From: Clostridiaceae bacterium
GTDB taxonomy: Bacteria > Bacillota > Clostridia > Oscillospirales > Acutalibacteraceae
Assembly: GCA_016281115.1 (NCBI GenBank)
Contig: JAEEHZ010000024.1
Coordinates: forward strand, 1-15,209
Length of the DNA: 15,209 nt
Direction: 5' to 3'
A program made the translations under genes and the position numbers. Below the pieces are notes generated by a model. That model was not told where the DNA came from. It saw only the letters and a program-made list of their open reading frames with translations, and did no database searches. Below, in pieces: positions 1 through 6,802 of this stretch. How positions within the stretch are numbered: position 1 is the first letter of the stretch; every line of letters begins with the position of its first letter.

Positions 1-2
1 AG

Positions 3-224
3 TGTGAAAAATCGTGCAGGCTTATGGCAAGCGAAATTGAGAAAACACGGCGCAGAGTTAACGCACTTGAACACGTAATGATCCCCGACACAAAAGAAAA
101 AATCAAGTATATTACAATGAAGCTTGATGAAAACGAGCGCAGCACACAGGTGCGCCTTATGAAAGTTAAAGACATGATGCTCAAAGAAAGCATCGAAAAG
201 AGCAGAGCACAAGATATGCAATAA
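3..224 (+). CDS. atpD (ntpD): V-type ATP synthase subunit D, C-terminal fragment (5' end outside window)
   Basis: This is the last 73 codons of subunit D, the central-stalk rotor subunit that couples ATP hydrolysis or synthesis in the V1 sector to the membrane rotor of V/A-type ATPases. The reading frame is open to the left edge, so the ATG at 24 is an internal Met, not the start. The diagnostic stretch EKTRRRVNALEHVMIP is the conserved C-terminal helix of the family and is followed by IKYITMKLDENER. The tail is Lys/Met rich and helical, as expected for the C-terminal arm of the coiled-coil shaft. D is commonly the last gene of the bacterial V-ATPase operon, which fits the non-coding stretch that follows. 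Identification rests on recalled family motifs and is secure; which ion (Na+ or H+) is pumped cannot be judged from this subunit. Confidence 0.93.
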   Translation, partial: CEKSCRLMASEIEKTRRRVNALEHVMIPDTKEKIKYITMKLDENERSTQVRLMKVKDMMLKESIEKSRAQDMQ

Positions 225-317
225 ACAAATTAATATCATAAAACCGTATAATTATTATCAGTCGAAAAAGGCATTGTTTTTAACTTAAGTGTTTTGACGA
301 GGAGAAGTTTGGAAAGA

Positions 318-453
318 TTTAAACCCGGCCCCCTTGTGCAAAGGGAGCTGTCGGCAACGCCGACTGAGGGATTGTCATGCCGGTATTATTTTCAATCCCT
401 CCGTCACGCCATAAGGCGTGCCACCTCCCTTTACACAAGGGAGGCTTTTTAAA
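318..453. repeat. MITE-like palindromic intergenic repeat with nested hairpins
   Basis: Two long imperfect inverted arms (about 329-374 and 393-443) read CCCTTGTGCAAAGGG...GAGGGATTG and CAATCCCTC...CCCTTTACACAAGGG. Each arm carries its own smaller hairpin: GTCGGC/GCCGAC on the left and CACGCC/GGCGTG on the right. The element is bounded by TTTAAA at 318-323 and 448-453, which could be a target-site duplication or simply palindromic ends. I recall near-identical 'CCTCCCTTGTGTAAAGGGAGG ... GGAGGGATTG' units scattered in gut Clostridia genomes, so this is probably one copy of a mobile, non-coding family. It lies between the V-ATPase operon and lspA and may also act as a transcript-end structure. 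There is no ORF inside it. Confidence 0.75.
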
Positions 454-517
454 TAAGTACTTCTTAAGTAGGCGATATTTGTGATTATGCGGTTTTGCGG
501 TTTGGAGGAATTATTTT

Positions 518-988
518 ATGGCGTTGGCGCTTTTACTTATGGGAACTCTTGTAATAACAGACCAGCTTACAAAATATATGGTGGTAAATATGTTGATGCC
601 TGTGGGCAGTGTGCCTGTGATAGGCGATTTTTTTAAATTTACTTATCTTGAAAACCGCGGCGCGGCGTTTGGCATTTTTCAAAACCAAAGATGGATATTC
701 ATTGTTCTTACATTTGCAATATTAGCGGTGCTGCTTTGGATATCGTTCAGATATGAGATAAAAAGCAAAATGCTTTTTGCCTCTCTCGTGCTGGTTGCCG
801 CGGGAGGAATAGGAAATCTGATAGACAGAATATTTTTGGGATATGTTATTGATTTCATAAGCTTTTCGTTTTTCCCCCCAATATTCAATTTTGCGGATTG
901 CTGTATAACTGTGGGCGCTGTTATGCTGCTTGTTTCAATGATTTTTATAAAGAATCCCGCAGAAAAAAAGATAAAAGAAGATCAATAA
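518..988 (+). CDS. lspA: Lipoprotein signal peptidase (signal peptidase II)
   Basis: An integral-membrane aspartyl protease of family A8 that removes the signal peptide from prolipoproteins after the lipobox Cys has been lipidated. At 156 aa it has the normal family length. The conserved blocks are in order: ENRGAAFG (residues 45-52), GGIGNLIDR (96-104, with N100 and D103), VIDFI (110-114) and FNFAD (123-127). D112 and D127 correspond to the catalytic aspartate pair. Four hydrophobic segments are visible (about 3-20, 60-76, 85-100, 128-145). The ATG at 518 has GGAGGA at 504-509. Only one base separates it from rluD, a classic bacterial gene pair, so the two are very likely co-transcribed. Confidence 0.96.
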   Translation: MALALLLMGTLVITDQLTKYMVVNMLMPVGSVPVIGDFFKFTYLENRGAAFGIFQNQRWIFIVLTFAILAVLLWISFRYEIKSKMLFASLVLVAAGGIGNLIDRIFLGYVIDFISFSFFPPIFNFADCCITVGAVMLLVSMIFIKNPAEKKIKEDQ

Positions 989-989
989 T

Positions 990-1904
990 ATGGAAAGAAT
1001 TGAGTTTAAAATAACCGAATTTAACAGCGGCGAGAGAATAGATAAGGCAATATCCGAAAACACTGAGCTTACACGCTCGGCGGCTCAAAAGCTAATAGAG
1101 CAAAACGCTGTTTTGGTGAATGACGCACCCGTTAAAGCAAATTATAAAGTGAAACTAAACGATACGGTAAAAGTGAATATTCCCGAGCCGAAAAGCATAG
1201 AAACAACACCGGAAAACATACCGCTCGAGATCGTATATGAGGACGATTGGCTGCTTGTTGTAAATAAACCGAAAGGAATGGTAGTTCATCCCGCCGCGGG
1301 GAATTACAGCGGTACTCTTGTGAACGCGCTTTTATACCATTGTAAAGATTCTCTGTCGGGCATAAACGGAGAGATACGCCCCGGTATAGTTCACAGAATA
1401 GACAAAAACACAAGCGGCCTGCTTATAGTTGCGAAAAACGACGCCGCTCACATAAAGCTTGCACAGCAGATAAAAGAACACAGTTTTACAAGAGAATACG
1501 AAGCTGTGGTGCACGGCAAATTCAAAAGCGAAAAGGGTACGATAGATTTGCCGATAGGACGGCACAACACAGACAGAAAAAAGATGGCGGTTACAAATAA
1601 AAATTCAAGAAATGCCGTAACTCATTATGAAGTAATAAAGCAATACGAAAAATACACCCATATAAGATTAAAGCTCGAAACGGGAAGAACACATCAAATA
1701 AGGGTACATATGGCATATATTGGTCATCCTGTAGCGGGCGATGATGTATATGGCAGGAAAAACACGGACAAAGAGCTGTGCGGACAGTGCCTGCATGCCA
1801 AAAAAATCGGGTTTATCCACCCCAAAACAGGGGAATATATGGAGTTTGATTCGGATTTGCCGGAATATTTCAGAGATTTTTTGAGCAAGCTCAAACCGGT
1901 TTAA
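990..1904 (+). CDS. rluD: RluA/RluD-family ribosomal large-subunit pseudouridine synthase
   Basis: Isomerises uridine to pseudouridine in 23S rRNA; in the RluD group the targets are in helix 69. The 304-aa protein has an N-terminal S4-type RNA-binding region (about 15-62, with ERIDKAIS...AAQKLIEQNAVLVN) and a catalytic domain from about 80. The hallmark HRIDKNTSGLL lies at 135-145, with D138 as the catalytic Asp. A downstream TGRTHQIRVHMAYIGHPVAGD block is also typical. No strong ribosome site precedes the ATG, which sits one base after the lspA stop, so translational coupling is likely. Assignment to RluD rather than another RluA-family paralogue is inferred from the S4 domain and the lspA linkage; exact target positions cannot be read from sequence. 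Confidence 0.93.
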   Translation: MERIEFKITEFNSGERIDKAISENTELTRSAAQKLIEQNAVLVNDAPVKANYKVKLNDTVKVNIPEPKSIETTPENIPLEIVYEDDWLLVVNKPKGMVVHPAAGNYSGTLVNALLYHCKDSLSGINGEIRPGIVHRIDKNTSGLLIVAKNDAAHIKLAQQIKEHSFTREYEAVVHGKFKSEKGTIDLPIGRHNTDRKKMAVTNKNSRNAVTHYEVIKQYEKYTHIRLKLETGRTHQIRVHMAYIGHPVAGDDVYGRKNTDKELCGQCLHAKKIGFIHPKTGEYMEFDSDLPEYFRDFLSKLKPV

Positions 1905-1944
1905 AAGGGAAAAGGCGGTAAATATATCTATTTAAATAAAAATA

Positions 1945-1974
1945 TTGACTTAATTTATCATATTATGATATCAT
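1945..1974 (+). promoter_or_regulatory. Putative sigma-A promoter of the dockerin protease gene, overlapped by a palindrome
   Basis: TTGACT (1945-1950) and TATCAT (1969-1974) are separated by 18 bp, about 40 bp before the start at 2014. A perfect inverted repeat, TATCATA-T-TATGATA (1956-1970), fills the second half of the spacer and touches the -10 box, where a repressor would block polymerase. The promoter call is a consensus match only. Confidence 0.5.
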
Positions 1975-2013
1975 AAACGTAGATGTAGAATGAGCTTTTT
2001 TGGAGGAGTTGTT

Positions 2014-4044
2014 ATGAGAATAAATAAAAGAATACTATCCGTTATATTAAGCCTTACACTTATATTGGCATCGGTCACGTTTGCGGCTTCTGCAGAAGCG
2101 CTTAACAAGAACGATTGCCGCAACTGCAATTCTAACGGAACAGGCAGATCAATTATAGGATACAGAGCCGAAAGTATGGCTCAAGGCGCACAAAGATATG
2201 CGTCAAGAGGAGAAGATTTGCCTTCTTTTTATGACGCGCGCACAACAAACTGTATTACACCTGTAAGAGATCAGTTCTCATATAACTGCTGCTGGGCTTT
2301 CAGTATCATATCTGCGTCTGAGTCCAGTCTTATAAAGAAAAACGGCTATAATCTCAATAATATGGATCTTTCGGAACTCCATCTTGTTTATCATTCGTTC
2401 GGTCCGGCGGCGGATGCTATGAATATGCTTGAAGGAGACAATACTTATCCCGTTGGAAACACCAACCTTAACGTTGGCGGACTTATGTATATGTCAACTA
2501 TAACTTTGGCACGCTGGAATGGCATTGTAAGCGAGTCTGACGCCAAAGAATATACATTTCAAAGCGTTGCCGACGGCACACTTGATTTGAATGACCCCGC
2601 AAATGCTTACAAAAACAATGTTGCCATATTAAACGAGGCACGTTGGATATCCATGAAGGACACAAACTACATAAAGAAAAACATAATGACAAACGGCAGC
2701 GGTGTAATTGCATATTATACCAACGACTCTTATATGAACGAAAGCACCGCTTCTTATTATTATAACGGAAACAGAGAAGCCAACCACGAGGTTTGTGTTG
2801 TGGGCTGGGACGACAATTATTCAAGAGAAAACTTCCTTGAAAACCATCGCCCCGCACACGACGGAGCTTGGCTTGTAAAGGGAAGCTACGGTACCGACTA
2901 CGGCAATAACGGATATTATTGGCTTTCGTATGAAGATGTTGCGCTAAACAAAGAAGATGTATGCTTCCTTGATTATATTGATAAAGATACATATACACAC
3001 AACTATCAGTATGACGGAACCTCTAATTTTACGGGATACGCAGACTCAACTCCAACAGGAAAAGATGATAATACGTATCTCGGCGGCGGTAACGTTGCAA
3101 ACGTATATACTGCTCAGGGTAACGAAATATTAAAGGCTGTGTCGTTCTTTACCTGTGAAGCATATGTTAATTACGAAGTTAAAATCTATACAGGCTTACC
3201 CCAAAACGCAACATCACCCACAGCAGGCACACTAAAACAAAGTTTTTCGGGAAAAACAGACTATTGCGGATATCATACGGTTACGTTGCCCAAAAATGTT
3301 GAGCTTAAAGAGGGAGAAAAATTTGCGGTTGTAATAAAGCTTACAAAGGGCAGCGACAAATATATTACCCTTATGTGCGACTATACAGACAAATGGGCTT
3401 GGGTAGGCTTTAATAACACCACGCACGCAGGAGAGAGCTTTTTCAGCGAAAACGGTACTCAGTGGAAAGACGTTGGATTAAGCGACGGCGTTAACTTCAG
3501 AATAAAGGCTTTGACAGTTGACAACGACAATCCTGTTCAAACAACAGATACAGAACCCGATACATCTACCGATACCCATACCGATACTTCGACCGATACA
3601 CACACAGACACCGCAACGGATACACATACGGACACCGGAACCGACACTGCCACGGATACACATACAGACACAACGTCCGATACAGCGGTCGATACCGAGT
3701 CGGAAGATGACGACATCATTATAATAATTTTAGAGGATGAATCTGACAGCGATACTTTGACAGACACGGAAAAAGCGTTCGATACAGACACCGAAACGGT
3801 TCCCGAAAGATTTCTTTTAGGCGACGTAAACTGTAATAACGTTGTAAATATGGAAGACGTTACCTCTTTGCAAAAAATTATCGCATTGCTTGCAAAACAC
3901 TCCGATTTCGGCGAGCTTTCACGTGTTAAATCAGATACGAGATTTGATGATATAATAAATATGGAAGATGTAGTGCTTATACAGAAATATATTGCGAAGC
4001 TTATTCCCGATTTTGAGGGAAGACTGATGATTCAGAATAAATGA
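2014..4044 (+). CDS. Secreted papain-family (C1A) cysteine protease with lectin-like region and C-terminal type I dockerin
   Basis: Exported protease probably docked to a cohesin-bearing scaffold or surface protein. The ATG at 2014 is preferred over the upstream in-frame ATG at 1990 because GGAGGA (2002-2007) sits 6 bp before it and it begins directly with a signal peptide (residues 1 to about 28, ending AASAEA). In this 676-aa numbering, the C1A domain spans about 65-315: oxyanion Gln87 and Cys93 (in CCWAFS), and His258 (in NHEVCVVGW). The third catalytic position, normally Asn in VKNSWG, is Gly290 (VKGSYG). A beta-rich lectin-like region follows (about 360-505), then a Thr/Asp linker (about 511-592) and a dockerin (about 603-667) with two Ca-loop/helix repeats (GDVNCNNVVNMEDV and DTRFDDIINMEDV). 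No close terminator follows, so read-through into the sigma gene is possible. The fold is confident; full catalytic activity is uncertain because of the Asn loss. Confidence 0.88.
   Translation: MRINKRILSVILSLTLILASVTFAASAEALNKNDCRNCNSNGTGRSIIGYRAESMAQGAQRYASRGEDLPSFYDARTTNCITPVRDQFSYNCCWAFSIISASESSLIKKNGYNLNNMDLSELHLVYHSFGPAADAMNMLEGDNTYPVGNTNLNVGGLMYMSTITLARWNGIVSESDAKEYTFQSVADGTLDLNDPANAYKNNVAILNEARWISMKDTNYIKKNIMTNGSGVIAYYTNDSYMNESTASYYYNGNREANHEVCVVGWDDNYSRENFLENHRPAHDGAWLVKGSYGTDYGNNGYYWLSYEDVALNKEDVCFLDYIDKDTYTHNYQYDGTSNFTGYADSTPTGKDDNTYLGGGNVANVYTAQGNEILKAVSFFTCEAYVNYEVKIYTGLPQNATSPTAGTLKQSFSGKTDYCGYHTVTLPKNVELKEGEKFAVVIKLTKGSDKYITLMCDYTDKWAWVGFNNTTHAGESFFSENGTQWKDVGLSDGVNFRIKALTVDNDNPVQTTDTEPDTSTDTHTDTSTDTHTDTATDTHTDTGTDTATDTHTDTTSDTAVDTESEDDDIIIIILEDESDSDTLTDTEKAFDTDTETVPERFLLGDVNCNNVVNMEDVTSLQKIIALLAKHSDFGELSRVKSDTRFDDIINMEDVVLIQKYIAKLIPDFEGRLMIQNK
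3544..3699 (+). repeat. Low-complexity Asp/Thr-rich tandem repeat coding for the inter-domain linker
   Basis: Degenerate repeats of GAYACN/CAYACN codons encode alternating D-T-x-T-D-T-H-T units. They form a flexible acidic linker between the lectin-like region and the dockerin. Codon third positions vary between copies, so selection appears to act on the protein and the repeat is not a fresh DNA duplication. The antisense strand is also open here, as a by-product of the repeat. Confidence 0.85.
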
Positions 4045-4078
4045 ATGAATAAATAAGGACTTCGTAAGAAGCTCTTAT

Positions 4079-4098
4079 GTGAAAATTGTGTGAAATTT
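4079..4098 (+). promoter_or_regulatory. Possible operator: 11-bp-phased direct repeat upstream of the sigma gene
   Basis: GTGAAAATT (4079-4087) is followed by GTGAAATTT (4090-4098), start to start 11 bp, about one helical turn. It lies in the gap before the ECF sigma gene and resembles the exact repeat at 8840-8860. No convincing sigma-A promoter was found between it and the start. AT-rich DNA makes such matches easy, so confidence is low. Confidence 0.3.
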
Positions 4099-4157
4099 TT
4101 TAAATTTTGTCTAAAAACCCGTAACTCAAGTGTTTATATTACAGAAGCGAAAAGGAT

Positions 4158-4697
4158 GTGGGCTTTTTGCAAACCGATAATGAGCAAAACAGCAAAAAGC
4201 TGGAGCAGATTTACAATTTGTATGCAAACAAATTGCTTGGCTTTGCGTATACATATTTTCATAACCAATATGACGCCGAAGACGCCGTTGCCGCTGCTTT
4301 TGTAAAATTGGCAGACAGGCTTGAAATGGTCGATGATCCTGAGAGCGCGCAGACAAAGTCTTTGCTTATGGTTATAACAAAAAACATTTGTATTAATGTT
4401 TTGCGTGAGCGCAAAAAAGTGTCATATTTAGAAGACGTTAACTATAACGACAGCATCGCGTCAGATGAGAATGTGTTTGAGAATATAGAACTCAACGAGA
4501 CAAAAGAACAAATAATAAAAGCCATCTATTCGCTTAACGATATATATAAGGATGTGCTTACGCTGATGTATGTAAACGATCTTGATATTGCGCAGATAGC
4601 AGATACGCTCGACATATCGTATCACACGGCGCAAAAGCGTATAAAGCGCGGAGAAAAATTGCTGATCGAAATTTTGAAAGAAAAGGGGGTCTTGTAA
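4158..4697 (+). CDS. ECF-type RNA polymerase sigma factor (sigma-70 family)
   Basis: A 179-aa alternative sigma factor with only the two core domains. Region 2 (about 15-85) contains YNLYANKLLGFAYTYF, the acidic DAEDAVAAAFVKL core-binding motif and LLMVITKNICINVLRERK. Region 4 (about 117-172) contains YSLNDIYKDVLTLMYVNDLDIAQIADTL and the recognition helix SYHTAQKRIKRGEKLL. The start is uncertain: GTG at 4158 has AAAAGG almost touching it, while TTG at 4167 (three codons in) has AAAGGA at 4151-4156 at a better distance; no ATG is suitable. Its stop is directly followed by the ATG of the next gene, a membrane protein with the layout of an anti-sigma factor, as is usual for ECF systems. Targets are unknown; the surrounding dockerin genes are obvious candidates. 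Confidence 0.9.
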   Translation: MGFLQTDNEQNSKKLEQIYNLYANKLLGFAYTYFHNQYDAEDAVAAAFVKLADRLEMVDDPESAQTKSLLMVITKNICINVLRERKKVSYLEDVNYNDSIASDENVFENIELNETKEQIIKAIYSLNDIYKDVLTLMYVNDLDIAQIADTLDISYHTAQKRIKRGEKLLIEILKEKGVL

Positions 4698-5501
4698 ATG
4701 AAAAAAAATGAAATATTAAAGACCGCGTTTTTACAGGCCTCTGAAAAAGAATGGGCAGAACAAAGTGAAGCGCCGTTTGAAATGTCGGACAGCTTTAAGG
4801 CGAAAATGAACGAAATCATTTCAAACACCAAAGCCGTTAATAATGAACCCGCGACCCGAAAAGTCCGCCTGAATATATCTTATATGAAGAGGCTTTTGGT
4901 GGCTGCCGTTGTTATGTCGCTTTTTGCAGCAGTATCGGTTGTTACGGTATGGGGTATTGACGAGCAATACGGCTTTATAATGTCAGACACGCTTTACGGC
5001 TTAAAGCTTGAAAACAGTATAGCAAAAAGTATTAGTGTTCCTAATACAGACAGCGATACTGAAGATGAGGATACAGAGCTTGCAAAGGATTCTTCGTTTA
5101 ACGAAGATTCAGATTCAGAGGTAAACGGAGCAAGTCCGGCAACTGCATCAGACAGAGACTCTGAATATATAGCCGCTAAGTTTGCGCCGGTATTCCCTGA
5201 TAATTATATCAGAACATATATGTTCGAAAATGACGATGTGTTTATGCTCACATATGAAAGCAAGAACGCTACGGTTGAATTCTCTCAAAGAATATTCAGC
5301 GTTGATGAATACATCCCCGAAACAACGAATACAACAGTGTTTACAGAGGCCGAAGGCGATACAACATATACGGTTGTTGAAAAAACCAATGAAAACATTA
5401 CAATATTGTGGAGCAAACACGGATATTCATTTATGATGTCTTCTTCACAGATAAACTACAAAGATCTTATTGCGATTGCGAAAACTTTAACTGTTTTTTA
5501 G
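4698..5501 (+). CDS. Probable membrane-anchored anti-sigma factor with DUF4367-like extracellular domain
   Basis: A 267-aa single-pass protein: a cytoplasmic N-terminus (1-64, acidic and helical, with no obvious zinc-binding HxxxCxxC), one membrane helix (about 65-85, LLVAAVVMSLFAAVSVVTVW), an acidic Ser/Asp/Glu linker (about 114-158) and a C-terminal domain (about 158-267) ending in a WSKHGYSFMMSS...YKDLIAIAKTL pattern that I associate with DUF4367 modules. In Clostridia such proteins are usually encoded right after ECF sigma genes and are taken to sequester the sigma factor and sense something outside the cell. Here the ATG follows the sigma stop with no gap, and the ribosome site (AAAAGGGGG, 4680-4688) lies inside the sigma gene, so the pair is co-translated. 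The anti-sigma role is inferred from topology and position. Confidence 0.75.
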   Translation: MKKNEILKTAFLQASEKEWAEQSEAPFEMSDSFKAKMNEIISNTKAVNNEPATRKVRLNISYMKRLLVAAVVMSLFAAVSVVTVWGIDEQYGFIMSDTLYGLKLENSIAKSISVPNTDSDTEDEDTELAKDSSFNEDSDSEVNGASPATASDRDSEYIAAKFAPVFPDNYIRTYMFENDDVFMLTYESKNATVEFSQRIFSVDEYIPETTNTTVFTEAEGDTTYTVVEKTNENITILWSKHGYSFMMSSSQINYKDLIAIAKTLTVF

Positions 5502-5543
5502 GAGTAACCTGTAGGTAAGATCTTGGGGGAAAGAGGGTCTGCG

Positions 5544-5957
5544 ATGAAGATTAGGGAAAAACTCAATAACGGAAAAAGAAGCATTATTTCCATAATCGTA
5601 ATGCTTCTTTTCGTGCTTTCATCAATAACCGCTGTTGCTTACGCAGAAGATAACCGCGCGCCGAACACAGTGGAAAAAATTTCCGTAAATTCCCTAAAAA
5701 GCAAATCGGGAGGGTTTGATAACTCTTACAGATATTACGGAGATGTTAACAATGATACGCAAGTAAATATGTTAGATGTAACCTTGATACAAAAGAATAT
5801 CGCCAAGCTTAAAAAGTTTGACGTTGCGGCTCGGATCGCGTCGGATGTAGACGGCAACGAAAAAACCGATATGGTAGATATAACCGTTATTCAGCGATAT
5901 GTAGCAAGGCTTACGGACAAGCTCCCCGCGGGAAAGCTGTTTCACGTGATATATTAA
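5544..5957 (+). CDS. Small secreted protein consisting essentially of one type I dockerin
   Basis: The ATG at 5544 is chosen over the in-frame TTG at 5523 because AAAGAGGG (5530-5537) fits it and a signal peptide follows at once (residues 1 to about 34, cleavage after VAYA). The mature product is only about 100 aa: a short polar segment and then a dockerin (about 65-125) with two calcium-loop/helix repeats, GDVNNDTQVNMLDVTLIQKNIAKL and SDVDGNEKTDMVDITVIQRYVARL (the first Asp of each loop is D67 and D101). There is no enzymatic or binding module. It starts 42 bp after the anti-sigma gene, so it is probably in the sigma/anti-sigma operon. The helix motifs NMxDVxxxQKxIAKL closely match the protease dockerin, suggesting the same cohesin partner. 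Its function is not known; it may be an adaptor, a competitor for cohesins, or a remnant of a larger enzyme. Confidence 0.85.
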   Translation: MKIREKLNNGKRSIISIIVMLLFVLSSITAVAYAEDNRAPNTVEKISVNSLKSKSGGFDNSYRYYGDVNNDTQVNMLDVTLIQKNIAKLKKFDVAARIASDVDGNEKTDMVDITVIQRYVARLTDKLPAGKLFHVIY

Positions 5958-5996
5958 CGTGTAACCGGCCGAATATAACACTCATAAAATAAAAAG

Positions 5997-6029
5997 AGCA
6001 CTTATGGCAGAAAAATTGCCGTAAGTGCT
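5997..6029 (-). terminator. Intrinsic terminator between convergent genes
   Basis: A 13-bp stem (AGCACTTATGGCA / TGCCGTAAGTGCT, one G-T pair) with a 7-nt loop. Read on the minus strand it is followed by CTTTTTATTTTAT, so it fits termination of the ABC-transporter operon. On the plus strand it is followed by the weaker TTGTTATTATTTT and may also stop the dockerin transcript. Confidence 0.85.
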
Positions 6030-6052
6030 TTGTTATTATTTTAAACTGTATT

Positions 6053-6802
6053 TTATGCTTTCATTTTCTTTTTGAAACACAATATTGCCGTTGTAAATGC
6101 TACTATTGCATACGCAAGTACTATAATAAGCGGTTGCCAAAAGTCATTAAACGGATCGCTTATACCGTTTAATACATTTTGTATCAATATGGTAGCGTTT
6201 CTGAACGGCAGGCAGTTCATCACAGTTATTATTCCTTCGCTCATCCCTTCAATCGGGAACCACATACCCGAAAGCACCGATTGACACATAATAACGACCG
6301 AGGCAACTCCGCCTACGGATTTTTCACTGCAAAGCGAGCCGAAAAATATGCCCAATCCTATAAATAAAAGTGAAGTGACAACAGACAGTAAGATTCCCCA
6401 AAGCATTCCCATGCCGAATATAGACGGGTCAATTATTCCCCCGACGAGGTAAAACAATACCGATTGACCGAATGTGATGGGAATAAGAGACAATGCGTAG
6501 CCGAAAATAAACTCAAAAGATCTTGCTTTAGACACAAAAAGTCGTGTTAAAAACGCCGATGCCCTGTCAAGCGCGATAAGCAGCCCCGCAAACAGAGTGA
6601 GAAAAGCCTGTGAGAAAACTACAATTCCCGGTGCGAGATATTTCATCTCAAATTGCGGCGTAAGTTTATGAAAAATATAATAAAACAGCACTTCCATAAA
6701 AAGAGGCAGAGCGAGCATAAAAATGAGAGAAAGCGGATCGCGAATAATTTCTTTTATGTTGCGCTTTGCAAGTGTAAGTATTCTTGAAATTGATCTACGC
6801 AT
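6053..6802 (-). CDS. ABC-2 type transporter permease
   Basis: The membrane subunit of an exporter, 249 aa from the ATG at 6802, which has GGGAGG (6811-6816 on the minus strand) at ideal distance. An upstream in-frame ATG at 6844 lies well inside the ATPase gene and is unlikely. The N-terminus (ILTLAKRNIKEIIRDPLSLIFMLALPLFMEVLF) is typical of ABC-2 permeases: a cytoplasmic amphipathic lead-in followed by the first membrane helix. About six hydrophobic segments follow, and the protein ends in a basic tail (FKKKMKA). The start overlaps the end of the ATPase gene by 8 bp, so the two are translationally coupled. The substrate cannot be inferred; antibiotic or peptide export, or lipid/polysaccharide transport, are all possible. 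Confidence 0.88.
   Translation of the reverse strand: MRRSISRILTLAKRNIKEIIRDPLSLIFMLALPLFMEVLFYYIFHKLTPQFEMKYLAPGIVVFSQAFLTLFAGLLIALDRASAFLTRLFVSKARSFEFIFGYALSLIPITFGQSVLFYLVGGIIDPSIFGMGMLWGILLSVVTSLLFIGLGIFFGSLCSEKSVGGVASVVIMCQSVLSGMWFPIEGMSEGIITVMNCLPFRNATILIQNVLNGISDPFNDFWQPLIIVLAYAIVAFTTAILCFKKKMKA

Noticed and set aside
24..224. A complete 66-aa gene starting at the ATG at 24
   Set aside because: The frame is open to the left edge and the residues match the interior of V-ATPase subunit D, so it is a truncated 3' end.
2498..2998. 166-aa minus-strand ORF in the protease gene
   Set aside because: Its composition (many Cys, Arg, His, Leu) is typical of antisense translation; the plus strand is clearly coding.
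3544..3699. CRISPR-like or satellite DNA repeat
   Set aside because: Units are short, in frame, and vary at third codon positions; they encode a linker and have no spacers.
3537..3791. Minus-strand ORF rich in Val/Ser
   Set aside because: It is the antisense of the Asp/Thr repeat codons, with no ribosome site, inside a well-supported protease gene.
4045..4157. Terminator after the protease gene
   Set aside because: Only a very short hairpin (CTTC/GAAG) without a T-tract is present.
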